The notes under the pieces are model-generated. The model did not search any database, had not been told where the DNA came from, and saw only the letters and a list, made by a program, of their open reading frames with translations. Both the position numbers and the translations under genes were made by a program. A stretch of 40,905 bases of DNA, from the NCBI GenBank assembly GCA_964547015.1, contig CAZJKT010000009.1, positions 1 through 40,905 of the forward strand, in the 5' to 3' direction. This document shows positions 38,890-40,905 of this stretch, piece by piece (the first letter of the stretch is position 1; each line of letters begins with the position of its first letter). This stretch comes from JAFGCN01 sp964547015 (GTDB taxonomy: Archaea > Aenigmatarchaeota > Aenigmatarchaeia > QMZS01).

Positions 38890-40149
38890 ATGATACAAGC
38901 CCCCAAAGGCACAAAGGATTACCTGCCTGAAGAGATGAGAAAAAGAAGGCAGGTGATGGAAAAAATCCGCCAAGTTTTCGAGAAATACGGATATTCCGAA
39001 GTTTGCACCCCCGCGTTTGAGAATCTGGAGCTTTTTGACAAGAAAGGCGGAATCGGGGACGACAACATCAAGGATATTTACAGGTTTCAGGACAAGGCGG
39101 AAAGATGGCTTGCGCTCAGGTTTGAGGTAACAGCATCAATTGGTCGGGTTATCGCAAACAACCCCTCAATCGCAAAGCCCCTCAAGTGGTATTATATTTC
39201 AAACCTCTGGAGATATGAAGCCACAAGAAAAGGCCGGCTTCGGGAATTCTGGCAGGCGGGAATTGAGAACATCGGCAAAAGAGATGAAATTGTTGACGCT
39301 GAAATACTTGCGATAACTCACGATGCCTTAAAAGCTGTCGGGATTGAGAACTTCGTGATGAGAGTGAGCTCCAGAAAGATAATTTCCAAGGTCGCCGATA
39401 AGTTCGGGATTTCCGACAAATTCGCATTCTATCGGGCAATCGACAAGAAGGAAAAGCTGGAGCTTGAGGATTGGATTAATGAACTTGAAGGGCACTTCAA
39501 GAGTCGGGCTGATTTGGATGAGTTTATCGACATTATAGAGACTCCTTGGGAGAAATTGGGAGAGAGGCTTAGCGGGATAGCTGACGAGGAAATCGCGTAT
39601 TTAGGGAAAATGCTTGAGTATTGCAGGAGCTTTGGGGTTTGCGAGAAAAGCTTCAAGGTTGACATTTCGATGATTCGCGGGCTTGATTATTATACAGATT
39701 TCATATTCGAGACCCAGATTCTGGGTGAGGAGGACTTGGGCTCAGTTGCGGGCGGAGGCCGATATGATAATATGGTTGAGCTTTTCGGGGGGCAGAGCAC
39801 TCCCGCGACCGGAATGGCAATTGGGATTGAAAGGATAATGGAGATGCTCCTTGAGAAGATTCCTGAAGAGAAGGCCATTGACGCGCTCATTTTGCCGTTC
39901 TCGGACGAGTTTTTCGGGCGGGCGGCTGAAATCTCAACGTTTTTGAGAAAAGAAGGCGTCAGGTGCGACATTGAAATTATGCGCGCTAAATTCGGAAAGA
40001 AAATGGCGTATGCAAGCGAAATCGGGGCAAAGTTTGCCATAATTATCGGGCAGGAAGAGGCGGAGAAGGGATGCTACACTCTCAAGAACATGGTAACCGG
40101 AGAGCAAAAAAGCGTTTCAAAAGAGGAGCTGGTTAGGGAGATAAAATGA
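38890..40149 (+). CDS. hisS: Histidyl-tRNA synthetase
   Basis: A 419-aa class II aminoacyl-tRNA synthetase that charges tRNA-His. N-terminal KGTKDYLPEEM and the motif 1 region are followed by RFEVTASIGRV and motif 2 (WRYEATRKGRLREFWQAGIE, here with unusual KG before RLREF). The His-specific motif IRGLDYYTDFIFE and motif 3 GMAIGIERIM follow. A C-terminal anticodon-binding domain starts with IDALILPFSDE. The usual Pro in RFDLTVP-type motif (family RPEGT or LRFDMTVP) reads RFEVTASI here, a deviation worth noting. The stop overlaps the HD gene start (ATGA). Confidence 0.93.
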   Translation: MIQAPKGTKDYLPEEMRKRRQVMEKIRQVFEKYGYSEVCTPAFENLELFDKKGGIGDDNIKDIYRFQDKAERWLALRFEVTASIGRVIANNPSIAKPLKWYYISNLWRYEATRKGRLREFWQAGIENIGKRDEIVDAEILAITHDALKAVGIENFVMRVSSRKIISKVADKFGISDKFAFYRAIDKKEKLELEDWINELEGHFKSRADLDEFIDIIETPWEKLGERLSGIADEEIAYLGKMLEYCRSFGVCEKSFKVDISMIRGLDYYTDFIFETQILGEEDLGSVAGGGRYDNMVELFGGQSTPATGMAIGIERIMEMLLEKIPEEKAIDALILPFSDEFFGRAAEISTFLRKEGVRCDIEIMRAKFGKKMAYASEIGAKFAIIIGQEEAEKGCYTLKNMVTGEQKSVSKEELVREIK

Positions 40150-40703
40150 GTATTGTTGCGAAGGTTCGAGAAATTGTAAAAAATGATTCCGGGGAATGGG
40201 ACTGGAAATACCACATTACGCCCGTTGTCCGCTATTCTCTGGAGCTGGCAGAGAAGCTTGACGCGGATATTGAACCGGTCGAGATTGGCGCCCTTTTGCA
40301 CGATATTGGCAGGATTCGCTTCAACCCAAAAGACCACGAAATCACGGGCATTTCAGAAGCGGAAAAAATACTCAAAGCGCTGAATTATCCTGACGAAAAA
40401 ATCGAGGAGATTAAGCACATCGTGGAGTCGCACAGGGGAAGCGGCACGGTAAAGCCAAAAACCCTTGCCGCAAAAATCGTCGCAAATGCCGACGCAATGG
40501 CGCATTTTGCCGTAATTCCGGCGATGATGCAAATTGCCTTAAAAGTCAAGGAGGGAGATTTGGTGGAGGCGTTTGACTGGATAGACAAGAAGGTTGAGCG
40601 GGACTGGGAGGCAAAACTGACTCTTCCCGAGGCAAGAGAGCTGATGGAAGGGCACTACAGGGCGATAAGACTGCTTTTTGATTCAATGAAGGAATATTTG
40701 TAG
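40146..40703 (+). CDS. HD-domain phosphohydrolase
   Basis: A 185-aa HD-superfamily metal-dependent phosphohydrolase. An upstream His (YHITPVVRYS), the HD doublet in GALLHDIGRIRF, HEITGISEAEKIL, and a later VESHRGSG and ANADAMAHF complete the H...HD...D metal-binding pattern. Substrate is probably a nucleotide or phosphate ester. It overlaps hisS by ATGA, a strong sign of coupling; a link to tRNA or nucleotide metabolism is inferred. Confidence 0.87.
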   Translation: MSIVAKVREIVKNDSGEWDWKYHITPVVRYSLELAEKLDADIEPVEIGALLHDIGRIRFNPKDHEITGISEAEKILKALNYPDEKIEEIKHIVESHRGSGTVKPKTLAAKIVANADAMAHFAVIPAMMQIALKVKEGDLVEAFDWIDKKVERDWEAKLTLPEARELMEGHYRAIRLLFDSMKEYL

Positions 40704-40743
40704 CAAATTCAGATGGAGAACATTACGCAAATACAATAGTTCA

Positions 40744-40758
40744 TCGAATCTGATTCGA
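40744..40758. repeat. 15-bp near-perfect palindrome
   Basis: TCGAATC-T-GATTCGA, seven-base arms around one central base, placed 5 bp before the ATG of the next membrane gene. It could be an operator, but only one copy is visible. Confidence 0.4.
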
Positions 40759-40763
40759 ATTAC

Positions 40764-40905
40764 ATGGATGAAATGGCAAGGATATTAAATGCAATCATCA
40801 GGTGGGTAGTGTTTGGAGTAATTTTTGGGATTTTGGTCATAATAGTACCACCCATAGTTTCAGTGCTTTTAGCAATTGTGGTTTTTATAATATATAACCT
40901 ATTCT
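40764..40905 (+). CDS. Membrane protein, partial (runs off the window)
   Basis: An open frame begins with ATG 40764 (MDEMARILNAIIRWVV) and stays open to the end of the window (47 codons). Two hydrophobic segments (VFGVIFGILVIIVPPIV; VLLAIVVFIIYN) suggest a small membrane protein. The family cannot be judged from this fragment. Confidence 0.5.
   Translation, partial: MDEMARILNAIIRWVVFGVIFGILVIIVPPIVSVLLAIVVFIIYNLF

Noticed and set aside
1..40905. CRISPR arrays, rRNA genes or insertion sequences
   Set aside because: No regularly spaced repeats, rRNA-like sequence, transposase motifs or terminal inverted repeats were seen anywhere in the window.

Overview
The window is archaeal. It carries archaeal/eukaryotic-type ribosomal proteins (L19e, L12/P1, L44e), archaeal RNA polymerase genes with the large subunit split in two (rpoH, rpoB2, rpoB1) and rpoL, an archaeal FtsZ, HMG-CoA reductase, an EMC3/DUF106 membrane protein, an archaeal preflagellin/pilin-like protein and tRNA genes interrupted by bulge-helix-bulge introns without encoded CCA. 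Short AT-rich promoters placed about 20-27 bp before start codons suggest much leaderless transcription. Gene content and compactness fit a euryarchaeal or DPANN lineage (Micrarchaeota/Diapherotrites-like). That placement is an inference; no rRNA is present to settle it.

Layout. 1-2.1 kb: an unknown gene, then a roughly 420 bp non-coding block with two ORB-like (Orc1/Cdc6-binding) motifs that could be a replication origin, and two tiny zinc-ribbon genes. 2.1-8.2 kb: an anchored thioredoxin-fold protein, L19e, L12, an HTH/charged-tail protein, a HerA-like ATPase, membrane proteins and L44e. 8.3-10.8 kb: a SERCA-like Ca2+ ATPase. 11.2-16.7 kb: a secretory block with a phosphodiester glycosidase and a membrane-spanning winged-helix regulator upstream of a tightly coupled operon (pilin-like protein, papain-family protease, DUF333 protein). 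16.7-20 kb: a long coiled-coil protein divergent from ftsZ and a NifU-like protein. 20-26.8 kb: SIMPL protein, PCMT, DUF106/EMC3, tRNA-Val, rpoL, a stand-alone L11 C-terminal domain, HMG-CoA reductase with an M23-like protein, SDR, DUF1858, MetV-like and MBL-fold proteins. 26.8-30.7 kb: tRNA-Lys-rpoH-rpoB2-rpoB1. 30.7-35.9 kb: a defence-like island with mntA, a broken hepT, a large type IIG restriction-modification enzyme and two unknown genes. 36-40.9 kb: membrane proteins, tRNA-Ser, hypotheticals, hisS, an HD phosphohydrolase and the start of a membrane protein.

The most striking content is in the tRNAs. All three tRNA genes are interrupted in the T-loop at the same place (between positions 59 and 60). 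Each has a 4-bp central helix made by the exon TTCR of the T-loop pairing with intron bases, flanked by 3-nt bulges. tRNA-Lys(TTT) appears to carry four introns (D-loop 41 nt, anticodon loop 104 nt, T-stem/loop junction 33 nt, T-loop 33 nt), leaving a 6-nt mini-exon. tRNA-Ser(CGA) carries two (99 and 176 nt) with related ends. tRNA-Val(GAC) carries one (76 nt).
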